Shown: positions 7,140-14,186 of the stretch, piece by piece
How the letters are laid out: the number at the start of each line of letters is the position of its first letter
How positions within the stretch are numbered: position 1 is the first letter of the stretch
Source of the DNA: Candidatus Peribacteria bacterium
GTDB lineage: Bacteria; Patescibacteriota; Gracilibacteria; Peribacterales; Peribacteraceae
Assembly (NCBI GenBank): GCA_903854455.1
Contig: CAINWJ010000036.1
Coordinates: 1-16,483 of the forward strand
Reading direction: 5' to 3'
DNA: 16,483 bases
Program-made: the position numbers and the translations under genes
Notes under the pieces: generated by a model
What the model saw: only the letters and a program-made list of their open reading frames with translations
Told to the model about the DNA's origin: nothing
The model's database searches: none

Positions 7140-7244
7140 CGCGAGCTTATAGCGAGCGATTAGGCGAACGTAGAGTTCGCAGTCTTCTGTGCGGGCACGA
7201 CCCGCTCGGACGGGTGCCCGCAGGACCGCTCGCCCGAGGCTCGC
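7137..7244. repeat. REP pair 2 (REPIN-like), after the TrmB-like gene
   Basis: 108 bases. The right end matches the right end of the RAYT element over about 39 bases with one difference, including the 17-mer (inverted at 7228-7244) and the block reading TGCGGGCACCCGTCCGA on the minus strand. The left end is diverged (GCGAGCTTATAGCGAGC) but keeps the GCGAAC/GTTCGC hairpin. A 9-base stem TGCGGGCAC/GTGCCCGCA (7190-7198 with 7214-7222) is the strongest fold. The first three bases are the regulator's stop codon. Confidence 0.82.
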
Positions 7245-7258
7245 GTTACAACTGCAAC

Positions 7259-7282
7259 TCAATACACTTCCTTCAAATAACA
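7259..7282 (-). pseudogene. Remnant C-terminal tail of a fifth cysteine-rich paralogue
   Basis: Only the last codons survive: Cys-Tyr-Leu-Lys-Glu-Val-Tyr and a TGA stop. The DNA is identical to the end of paralogue B over this whole stretch and less similar to the end of C. The upstream side is replaced by a palindromic repeat (7281-7311), and REP pair 2 follows downstream as REP sequences follow A and B. It marks either a deleted paralogue or a duplicated gene end carried with the REP. Confidence 0.7.
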
Positions 7283-7311
7283 CCCTTCGGCTTCGCCTCA
7301 GGGCAAGCTCC
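7281..7311. repeat. Dispersed palindromic repeat between the remnant tail and paralogue C
   Basis: Contains CCCTTCGGCTTCG and CCTCAGGGCAAGCTCC. The same type of sequence recurs at 13663-13695 and, shorter, inside paralogue D. CCCTTCG...CAGGG palindromes are, from memory, widespread in bacterial genomes. It separates the gene remnant from the intact end of C by a few bases. Confidence 0.6.
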
Positions 7312-7315
7312 TTCA

Positions 7316-8998
7316 TCAGTACACTTCTTCCAGATAACAGGATTCACATACCACTTTCTCTGATCTCTCGGGAGGATAGGTCGTCGCGATCAGCTTTTGG
7401 CAATTGGTGCATTCTCGGTTCCAGAGTTTGCGTGGGTTTCGCAGAGACATTCTCTGTTTATAGCGTTCATCGGGATGCAGGCGATGCATCGGCAAGCCTA
7501 TTTTGCGCAACAGATCCAGTTCCTTCCGTATGATGCGGAACGGACGCTTCGTTCGGTCACACTCGATTGCCCAGTTTACGATGTCATCCGGAATGTCATC
7601 GATGTCATCCGGTAATTGGCTTGCGGGGATGATTCTCTCGACCTTCGGTGCTTCATCGACGTGATGTCGCCACTGCCATCCGCGGTTCAACGCTTCGTCT
7701 TTCCGGAGCGGGAAATATTCCTCGGCAATTGTCTCATTGTATGCGAATGGCGAGAGTGACACCGGAAAGAATTCACCCCATTCTCCATCCTTTCGCATGC
7801 GCTCAATGATCTTCGGAACGAGGGTTTCGTATTCCTCCTGTGAGTACTGCCTGTTGAGGATGCAGTATTCTTTCCGCTTCAAGCCAGCACAACCGAAGAG
7901 ATGTTTGCAGTAGAAGCACTCGGAAGAGTAATGACAGTCGTACGTGTCCCAGCAGTAGATTCCACCAATGCAAGAGTGGCTGTTGACTGGACTGAGGCAT
8001 TCGTACGACAGCTCTGCGCCGGGACAATAATTGATGTCACAGGAGTCCTTCGTCCCGCCGTGCGCATTGATCACAACGTAGCGGCAGTCTTCGAATTTCC
8101 CCCCGTTGAAGCAGGCGTGGGCATTCCGGCTTTCGATGAGATCGTCGCCTGTCACGTTCTCGCAGGAGCGGTTGTGTGTAGCGCGGAAGGGGAGTGTCAG
8201 GAAGAATGCAACCGCTTTTCCGTGCAGCTCTGCAAGTGATTGCCACAACCGCAGCGATCGGCGTGTTGATTCAAATGTCTCTTTACTCACGGCTTGATTG
8301 AAGATGTGGAGCTTCTTTCCCCGGAGATTCTTGCACCCGATGCAATCGTTGCAGCCGATGCAATCGTTGCAGAACAGGAGATTCGTCGAGTTTTCACAGT
8401 ACTGGCATCCGATGCTCGTTTTCAGATCCGAGCAGCTGAGGCATTCCGCGCAGAGTTCGCACCGGACACTGAAGGAGCAGTCGATTGCGTCCGAAGAGAA
8501 GTTCGTCTGAATGCAATGGAAGAGATCCTCCGATTGCAGACAGGAAACAGTCATGTAGCAGTTCTTCGATTTCACTGAGTACGGTGCGTAGTCGCAATTT
8601 TCACAGTGGCTGACCACCATGGTCATGCGTGGAACAGCTCTGAATAGTGCGGAGAATTGATCGAGGAACGGACGAGAGAAATCAATTTCCTGACCGTAGT
8701 CCAGTGCATTCCATCCATCTTCCCACCACAGGTGGTGATCGTAGGCTTTCACCGGATTTTCTGGTGAGTAGAACGAGATCATATCTTTTCCCGTGAGGTC
8801 GCATGTGCGTCGGTACAGGAAGCGTTCGTTACGGAATGACAGGCGTCGTTGCAACCGGCAGTCGGGGCAGAGCGCGGGAGGCGGGATTGATTCCTTCTTT
8901 CCATTGAATACGGGAGAAACTTTTTCATAAAATTGGAGATCTGCATCGGTGATCTCGAAGGAGGATTTGCACCAGGGATTGGCACAGGTTATCTGCAT
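7316..8998 (-). CDS. Cysteine-rich double zinc-ribbon protein, paralogue C
   Basis: 560 residues, about 40 cysteines. N-terminal MQITCANPWCKSSFEI with CPDC (44-47), SFRNERFLYRRTCDLTGKD, and DFSRPFLDQF. The first Cys-periodic stretch ends at CKNLRGKKLHIFNQ (about 222-235), the second at FGCAGLKRKEYCILNRQY (about 368-385). SLSPFAYNETIAEEYFPL, RNPRKLWNREC and the C-terminal zinc ribbon CTNC...CESC follow, ending YLEEVY and TGA. Its N-terminal 45 residues are very close to paralogue D, so C and D are probably the most recent pair. The gene carries an exact 18-base tandem duplication coding for a repeated N-D-C-I-G-C hexapeptide. The start has TAGAAT 6 bases upstream. It is convergent with the TrmB-like gene. 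Function unknown; cytoplasmic by lack of a signal. Confidence 0.88.
   Translation of the reverse strand: MQITCANPWCKSSFEITDADLQFYEKVSPVFNGKKESIPPPALCPDCRLQRRLSFRNERFLYRRTCDLTGKDMISFYSPENPVKAYDHHLWWEDGWNALDYGQEIDFSRPFLDQFSALFRAVPRMTMVVSHCENCDYAPYSVKSKNCYMTVSCLQSEDLFHCIQTNFSSDAIDCSFSVRCELCAECLSCSDLKTSIGCQYCENSTNLLFCNDCIGCNDCIGCKNLRGKKLHIFNQAVSKETFESTRRSLRLWQSLAELHGKAVAFFLTLPFRATHNRSCENVTGDDLIESRNAHACFNGGKFEDCRYVVINAHGGTKDSCDINYCPGAELSYECLSPVNSHSCIGGIYCWDTYDCHYSSECFYCKHLFGCAGLKRKEYCILNRQYSQEEYETLVPKIIERMRKDGEWGEFFPVSLSPFAYNETIAEEYFPLRKDEALNRGWQWRHHVDEAPKVERIIPASQLPDDIDDIPDDIVNWAIECDRTKRPFRIIRKELDLLRKIGLPMHRLHPDERYKQRMSLRNPRKLWNRECTNCQKLIATTYPPERSEKVVCESCYLEEVY
8337..8372. repeat. 18-base exact tandem duplication inside paralogue C
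   Basis: CCGATGCAATCGTTGCAG at 8337-8354 is repeated exactly at 8355-8372. It encodes two consecutive hexapeptides with the pattern C-x-x-C-x-x. It shows one way the cysteine-periodic region can grow without loss of frame. Confidence 0.85.
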
Positions 8999-9004
8999 GA
9001 GGAG

Positions 9005-9010
9005 ATTCTA
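9005..9010 (-). promoter_or_regulatory. Putative leaderless -10 element of paralogue C
   Basis: TAGAAT, 6 bases before the ATG at 8998. The intervening CTCCTC is not a Shine-Dalgarno. Confidence 0.55.
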
Positions 9011-9022
9011 TCTGAATGCACC

Positions 9023-9076
9023 GCGCCCGAGAACGGGCGCTCCTCTATTTAATTTGGAGCAGCCGTTCCCGGCTGC
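9023..9076. repeat. Twin GC-rich hairpins between paralogues D and C
   Basis: Two perfect 7-base stems with 4-base loops: GCGCCCG-AGAA-CGGGCGC (9023-9040) and GCAGCCG-TTCC-CGGCTGC (9059-9076), separated by AT-rich DNA. They lie just after the stop of D and before the -10 of C. Neither is followed by a T-run on the minus strand strong enough to call an intrinsic terminator. Confidence 0.6.
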
Positions 9077-9087
9077 GGTGATAACAA

Positions 9088-10818
9088 TCAATACACTTCT
9101 TTTATGTAGCAATTTTCACAGTACACAATCTCCGTCCTTTCGGGTCCAAAACTCGTTTCGATCTCCTTCCCGCACTTCGCACACTTCCGGTTCCAGAGTT
9201 TCCGTGGCGTCTGCAGCGTGAAGCGTTCCTTCTGCCGCTGCTCGAAGCACTTATCCGGTACGGGTACTCCTATCGATCGATAAAAGCTCAGTTCTTGCGG
9301 CACGATCTTGTATTTCTTGCCTGTGACACTGCATTGCAGGATTTCCTCGCAAAGATCGTCGCTGACCTGCGTGATGTCGTCCGGCAGGGGAGTCGGCGTC
9401 AATGATTTCTCTTTGGGGTCTTCATCCAGCCAGCGCCATTCTTGTGCCAGTGCTTCATCCCGTTTGAGTGGAAAGTAATCGTGTGCGTTGGTTTCGTTGT
9501 AGGCGAAGGGCGAGAGATTTGTCGGGATGAATTCACCCCATGAACCACTCGCTTCGTTCACCCTGAGCGCCGACGAAGGGCTCGGGTTCATGGCAAGGCC
9601 TCTCATACGCTTAATAATCTTCGGCACGAGTTCGTTGTACTCGGCTTCGGAATACTGCTTGTTCAGGATGCAGAACTGCTTGTACCTGAGTCCGCAGCAG
9701 CCGAAGCAGTGAGATGAGTTGAGGCATTGATTACAGCAGAGCAAATCCGTATTGCTGTCCCAGCACTCGTTACTGAACAGAACATTCCGGCAGTTGTAGC
9801 CGCAGTTGATCGTTTCGTAGATCAGCTCGCAGCCGCGACCCCAGGATGCATAATCCATGCAATCTTTGGCTTGGACCAGCGATTGCGTGTACCGACAATC
9901 TTCACACTCGCGGCACTCGTAGGCGTCGAGCGTGTTCTTGCAATGGTCGATGTAGTTGCCGCGGACGTTCTCGTTCACCATTCCCATGTATTCCCGAACG
10001 ATCATGTTCTTCTTCAGTTCAGCGAAGCGCTTCTTTAGGAGTTCCGTGGTTGAGCGGATATGCAGAGTCGTTCCTGCGAGCTGCGATCGATACTCTTCTT
10101 CGGAGTACTGCTTGTTATCGATGCAAAACTGTTTCTGCGTCAGGTTGGTGCAGAACATGCAGTTACTACAGCCTGTGCAGCCCTTCAGGAATGCCGAGTT
10201 GCTACAGTTCTTGCAGGACTCCACCCATCGGCAGTCGTAGCACTCGTAGCTATCGACGGTTTGGTAGCAGCGTTCGCTTTTGTGTGTATTGAGGCAATCC
10301 ACGCAGTTGCGGCAGTTTGTGAGGTGCACGGAGTAGTAGCAATCTTCGGAGAAATTTGAGGTGAAGATCATGTAGCAGTTCTTGTCGTTGCTTGCACGAT
10401 TGCAATACTCCGCATTCTCCATGTTGGCCTGTTGGATGAGCGACATCTTCGGCACGACCTTCATGAGTTCGCCGAACTGCGGCCAGAATGGACGGGAGAG
10501 ATCGACGGATCGGCCATAGGACAGCGGATCCCATTTGTCAGAGAACCAGGCATCTTTGGCATACACCACGTACGGGCTATCCTCGGGGTACATCGCAATC
10601 ATTTCTCTGTGCGTCAGGTCACATGTCCGCTTGTAGAGTGATCTCTCATTGCGGAACGCCAGCCGCCGCTGCATCCGGCACTGCGGGCAGATGGTGGGTG
10701 GTGGGATCAATTCTTTCTTCCCATTGAAGATTGGGCTGACTTTTTCGAGGAACTGCAGATCGGCATCGGAAATGTCGAAGGGGGATTTGCACCAGGGATT
10801 GGCACAGAGTTTCTGCAT
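9088..10818 (-). CDS. Cysteine-rich double zinc-ribbon protein, paralogue D
   Basis: 576 residues, about 44 cysteines, the richest of the four. CANPWC (5-10) and CPQC (44-47) form the N-terminal zinc-ribbon-like part with FRNERSLYKRTC. The conserved block VDLSRPFWPQF follows (about 105-115). Cys-periodic stretch 1 runs about 139-232, ending QFCIDNKQYSEEEY; a basic linker follows (about 250-275). Stretch 2 runs about 293-383, ending QFCILNKQYSEAEY. The two endings are nearly the same, so the middle is an internal duplication. After SPFAYNE and TPRKLWNRKC comes the C-terminal zinc ribbon C546/C549 and C567/C570, ending YIKEVY and TGA. About 16 extra residues between RMR and WGEF, absent from A-C, come from a palindromic insertion. 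The start is shared with C and has TACACT 6 bases upstream. Function unknown; metal binding is likely from the CxxC pairs. Confidence 0.88.
   Translation of the reverse strand: MQKLCANPWCKSPFDISDADLQFLEKVSPIFNGKKELIPPPTICPQCRMQRRLAFRNERSLYKRTCDLTHREMIAMYPEDSPYVVYAKDAWFSDKWDPLSYGRSVDLSRPFWPQFGELMKVVPKMSLIQQANMENAEYCNRASNDKNCYMIFTSNFSEDCYYSVHLTNCRNCVDCLNTHKSERCYQTVDSYECYDCRWVESCKNCSNSAFLKGCTGCSNCMFCTNLTQKQFCIDNKQYSEEEYRSQLAGTTLHIRSTTELLKKRFAELKKNMIVREYMGMVNENVRGNYIDHCKNTLDAYECRECEDCRYTQSLVQAKDCMDYASWGRGCELIYETINCGYNCRNVLFSNECWDSNTDLLCCNQCLNSSHCFGCCGLRYKQFCILNKQYSEAEYNELVPKIIKRMRGLAMNPSPSSALRVNEASGSWGEFIPTNLSPFAYNETNAHDYFPLKRDEALAQEWRWLDEDPKEKSLTPTPLPDDITQVSDDLCEEILQCSVTGKKYKIVPQELSFYRSIGVPVPDKCFEQRQKERFTLQTPRKLWNRKCAKCGKEIETSFGPERTEIVYCENCYIKEVY
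9540..9591. repeat. Palindromic element inserted in frame within paralogue D
   Basis: 52 bases with outer arms ATGAACC and GGTTCAT and further inner complementarity (CTCGC..TTCGTT against GACGAAGGGCTCG), including a CCCTGAGCGCCGACGAAGGG core. It encodes an extra segment around MNPSPSSALRVNEASGS that paralogues A, B and C lack. The reading frame is kept. Confidence 0.75.
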
Positions 10819-10824
10819 GAAGAA

Positions 10825-10830
10825 AGTGTA
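10825..10830 (-). promoter_or_regulatory. Putative leaderless -10 element of paralogue D
   Basis: TACACT, 6 bases before the ATG at 10818, within the extended form TGATACACT also found before paralogue A. Confidence 0.55.
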
Positions 10831-10835
10831 TCAGA

Positions 10836-10916
10836 GAGGGTCGGGTATCAGGGTCAGGGTCGGGAATCGGTAGGGCAAGATTAATGAACGCCTGACCCTC
10901 ACCCTGACCCTGACCC

Positions 10917-10917
<1 letters not shown>
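10836..10917 (-). repeat. Long imperfect inverted repeat between murL and paralogue D
   Basis: Left arm about 10836-10865 and right arm about 10890-10917, built of 6-base units (CCCTGA/CCCTCA on the plus strand of the right arm, GGGTCA/GGGTCG in the left). The transcript could form a stem of about 25 bases directly after the murL stop. It may act as a transcript end or RNA stabiliser, but there is no T-run of an intrinsic terminator. Confidence 0.6.
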
Positions 10918-12293
<1,376 letters not shown>

Positions 12294-12300
12294 TAAGAGG

Positions 12301-12306
12301 AGTGTA
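12301..12306 (-). promoter_or_regulatory. Putative leaderless -10 element of murL
   Basis: TACACT, 7 bases before the ATG at 12293, identical to the hexamer of paralogues A and D. The divergent GNAT gene has its own element 62 bases away. Confidence 0.55.
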
Positions 12307-12367
12307 CGTTGTTTACGTGCTGAAGAATATGACAAGTTATTGCATTTTGATGGTCGAACCTTAGGCT

Positions 12368-12373
12368 TACAAT
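12368..12373 (+). promoter_or_regulatory. Putative leaderless -10 element of the GNAT gene
   Basis: TACAAT, 7 bases before the ATG at 12381. A weak TTGATG lies 15 bases further upstream. Confidence 0.55.
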
Positions 12374-12380
12374 AGAGGTC

Positions 12381-12869
12381 ATGGAAACCGCTAGAACGAT
12401 TTTGCGGAAGCCAACGGCAACGGATTATGACGAAGTTCTCGGTTTGCAAAGAAATGAGCAATCAAGACGGTATTTAGGTGGACCGATAGCGAAGGAAGGG
12501 TTTCCGGAGAAATTCGAGGCAATTCTCAGTGCTCAGCCTCCTGAGGCATATTGGGTCGTCCGCCAGAAAGAAACGAATGCTTTCATTGGCTTGGTCTGCC
12601 TCGCAAAATATCATGATCAGATTCATTATGAAGTGTCATATGAATTTGATCCCGCGTTTTGGGGTGAGGGTTATGGAACGGAAGTCGTCGAAAAGGTTAT
12701 AGAATATGGTTTCACTGTTTTTTGTTTAGAAGGGATCTATGCTGAAACACAGAAAAGAAATTTCGCTTCAATTCGGCTTCTGGAAAAAGTGGGCATGCAA
12801 TTCAAAAATCAGATTGAACGATTCGGAGAAGAGCAAGTCGTGTATACCATCAAAAGACCTACGACATAA
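12381..12869 (+). CDS. GNAT family N-acetyltransferase (RimJ/RimL-like)
   Basis: 162 residues, the normal size for this family, which moves an acetyl group from acetyl-CoA to an amine, often a protein N-terminus or a small molecule. Seen: TARTILRKPTATDYDEVLGL at the start, a central strand region IGLVCLAKYH, YEFDPAFWGEGYGTEVVEKV (acetyl-CoA pyrophosphate loop, about residues 89-109), and the C-terminal AETQKRNFASIRLLEKVGM. The substrate cannot be told. The gene is divergent from murL, with 87 bases between them, and convergent with the unknown gene that follows. Its base composition is visibly more AT-rich than that of murL or trxB, which may point to separate acquisition. Confidence 0.92.
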   Translation: METARTILRKPTATDYDEVLGLQRNEQSRRYLGGPIAKEGFPEKFEAILSAQPPEAYWVVRQKETNAFIGLVCLAKYHDQIHYEVSYEFDPAFWGEGYGTEVVEKVIEYGFTVFCLEGIYAETQKRNFASIRLLEKVGMQFKNQIERFGEEQVVYTIKRPTT

Positions 12870-12973
12870 GTTGCAATTCGATGACGGTAGAGAAGAGGTT
12901 ACTGAATTCAAGATTTTAACCTGAGTTGATTACAAGATAAATGGCACATTTACCCAAATGGGACTATCAAGAA

Positions 12974-13600
12974 TTACGACAGAAAATTTCGAGGATCTAA
13001 TAATTGCCAATCAGAAAAGTCAGAGCTAATTTTCACTACCGAAATCTGTGCGTCTTTTTCATTGAGACGCATTACAGAATACTTATATTCGGTACCTCCT
13101 TTGTCATTGATAAGACCTACTAAGTAAATTTGATCAAAATGGTGTCTGCCTGCGACAGATTTTGCAACTTTGTTTGGTTCTGCTCTGTGAGCTCCGTCAT
13201 AGAAAACTACAAGAACTTTTCCGGTAGCATATTTTTCACCATAGGAAGCTTTATGCATGATTGCCTGAATAATTCTCTCCTCTCCTCGTGGAAGACTTGT
13301 ATTAGGAAAATCCATTGCTGCAACATTTTCTATAATTGTGACTTTGCCACTTCTTTTATCAATAATTACTCCATCACCTTCAGTCGTTTCACCAAAGGTA
13401 CAATCAACATCATCAACTTGATTAACGACAACACAAAGAAGCCAAAGAGCCCAAATTTCTCTTGCTCTCAAATTAAAATTTTTAAAGTCTCGTCCGTTCC
13501 ATAACCATCTCGGATCTCTTACAAACTTTTCCATGTCTTTGAGTAGGACTCGAAGATCTTTTACTACCTTTTTACCCTTTAAATCAAAGAGTCTAATCAT
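12974..13600 (-). CDS. Hypothetical protein, AT-rich gene, possible degenerate nuclease fold
   Basis: 208 residues; I do not recognise the family. No signal peptide; one hydrophobic stretch, IWALWLLCVVVNQV (about 49-62), is more likely a buried helix than a membrane segment. The middle reads GDGVIIDKRSGKVTIIENV, then GEERIIQAIMHKASYGEKY, VLVVFYDGAH and HHFDQIYLVGLI. The D-G...I-E-N arrangement recalls a PD-(D/E)xK nuclease core, but the lysine expected after E-x is absent (E-N-V), so this is only a suggestion. The gene is much more AT-rich than its neighbours and stands alone on its strand between the GNAT gene and the tRNA-Leu region, so recent acquisition is plausible. TATAGT lies 7 bases before the ATG, which supports this start. 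Confidence 0.75.
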   Translation of the reverse strand: MIRLFDLKGKKVVKDLRVLLKDMEKFVRDPRWLWNGRDFKNFNLRAREIWALWLLCVVVNQVDDVDCTFGETTEGDGVIIDKRSGKVTIIENVAAMDFPNTSLPRGEERIIQAIMHKASYGEKYATGKVLVVFYDGAHRAEPNKVAKSVAGRHHFDQIYLVGLINDKGGTEYKYSVMRLNEKDAQISVVKISSDFSDWQLLDPRNFLS

Positions 13601-13607
13601 ACTAATG

Positions 13608-13613
13608 ACTATA
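13608..13613 (-). promoter_or_regulatory. Putative leaderless -10 element of the AT-rich hypothetical gene
   Basis: TATAGT, 7 bases before the ATG at 13600. Confidence 0.5.
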
Positions 13614-13645
13614 CTATCCGTACTGAATGTTTAGAAAAGCCTATT

Positions 13646-13663
13646 TGGTGCCGAAGGAGGGAC
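13646..13663. repeat. Copy of the tRNA-Leu 3' end (candidate attachment site)
   Basis: TGGTGCCGAAGGAGGGAC is identical and in the same orientation to 14012-14029, which is the CCA, acceptor stem and start of the T stem of the tRNA-Leu gene. The two copies are 366 bases apart and enclose the GIY-YIG gene, the arrangement left by tRNA-targeted integration. Confidence 0.7.
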
Positions 13664-13695
13664 CCTTCGTCGCTGCGGCTCCTCAGGGCAAGCTC
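13663..13695. repeat. Dispersed palindromic repeat at the end of the GIY-YIG gene
   Basis: CCCTTCGTCGCTGCGG followed by CTCCTCAGGGCAAGCTCG. It is related to 7281-7311 and supplies the last residues and TGA stop of the GIY-YIG gene. Confidence 0.6.
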
Positions 13696-13943
13696 GAATT
13701 TTGCTTTTCCCAGAGAAGTGCTTTCTTTTCACGTCTCCATCCTTTGATTTCTTTTTCTCGTGCTCTTGCCGCTGTACGGTCTGGTTGATGCTCTGACCAA
13801 AGTAATCGTTTCATTGGAATTTTCTTCGTATGACTACAGGCGATTCTGAGAACATGTTCATTCAACCTACGAGCGATATTTTCTGTGAATCCGACATAGT
13901 AGGAGCCGTCGATCAGTTCAAGAACGTACACTTGGAATGCCAT
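13683..13943 (-). CDS. Small GIY-YIG domain endonuclease-like protein
   Basis: 86 residues consisting only of a GIY-YIG domain (UPF0213/YhbQ-like type). The two signature strands are QVYVLELIDGSYYVGFT (VYV for GIY, YVG for YIG), the basic helix has NIARRLNEH with the expected arginine, and AREKEIKGWRREKK carries the expected catalytic glutamate. Such single-domain proteins cut DNA or branched substrates; the role of most is unknown. ATG 13943 is chosen because any longer reading frame runs into the tRNA-Leu gene. The C-terminal SSLP and TGA come from a palindromic repeat. It lies between the tRNA-Leu gene and the 18-base copy of the tRNA 3' end, so it may be cargo of a very small integrated element. 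Confidence 0.85.
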   Translation of the reverse strand: MAFQVYVLELIDGSYYVGFTENIARRLNEHVLRIACSHTKKIPMKRLLWSEHQPDRTAARAREKEIKGWRREKKALLWEKQNSSLP

Positions 13944-13995
13944 GGCTTGCCATGAGGAGGTCGGGAACCGAGTATCATGGCTTGCCATGAGGAGG
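13941..13995. repeat. Pair of direct repeats with hairpin core at the GIY-YIG start
   Basis: CATGGCTTGCCATGAGGAGG at 13941-13960 and again, exactly, at 13976-13995. Each contains the hairpin CATGG-CTTG-CCATG. The first copy includes the start codon of the GIY-YIG gene, so the repeat may affect its expression. Confidence 0.75.
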
Positions 13996-14011
13996 CCCGG
14001 AGGCCGACGAA

Positions 14012-14096
14012 TGGTGCCGAAGGAGGGACTCGAACCCTCACACCTTGCGGTACACGATTTTGAGTCGTGCGCGTCTACCAGTTCCGCCACTTCGGC
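14012..14096 (-). tRNA. tRNA-Leu (anticodon CAA)
   Basis: 85 bases on the minus strand. Acceptor arms GCCGAAG and CTTCGGC pair fully; the anticodon arm is CACGA-CTCAAAA-TCGTG, giving anticodon CAA (reads UUG). The long class II variable arm has ACC-GCAA-GGT, as leucine tRNAs require. The T arm is GAGGG-TTCGAGT-CCCTC, and discriminator A with CCA is encoded. Its 3' end is duplicated at 13646-13663. Confidence 0.95.
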
Positions 14097-14153
14097 AAAG
14101 ATCCGGAAGGCAGCTTACAATGTTTCCCGCACAGCTTCCATCTCCAGTCATTT

Positions 14154-14181
14154 TACATTCTACATTTTACATTCTACATTC
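14154..14181 (+). repeat. Heptamer tandem array before trxB
   Basis: Four heptamers TACATTC/TACATTT starting at 14154, 14161, 14168 and 14175. Each contains a -10-like TACATT, and the last sits 6 bases before the ATG. Confidence 0.85.
14175..14180 (+). promoter_or_regulatory. Putative leaderless -10 element of trxB
   Basis: TACATT, 6 bases before the ATG at 14187; last unit of the heptamer array. Confidence 0.5.
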
Positions 14182-14186
14182 TGCCT

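Noticed and set aside
9023..9076. Twin hairpins as intrinsic terminators of paralogue D
   Set aside because: Stems are strong but lack a following T-run on the transcribed strand, so they are recorded as repeats only.
12294..12461. MurL start at 12461
   Set aside because: The extra 56 residues do not fit the family and overlap the promoter and start of the GNAT gene.
13944..14090. Longer GIY-YIG protein starting at 14090 (MAELVDAHDSKSC...)
   Set aside because: This is the usual false translation of a leucine tRNA; the tRNA gene itself is well supported.
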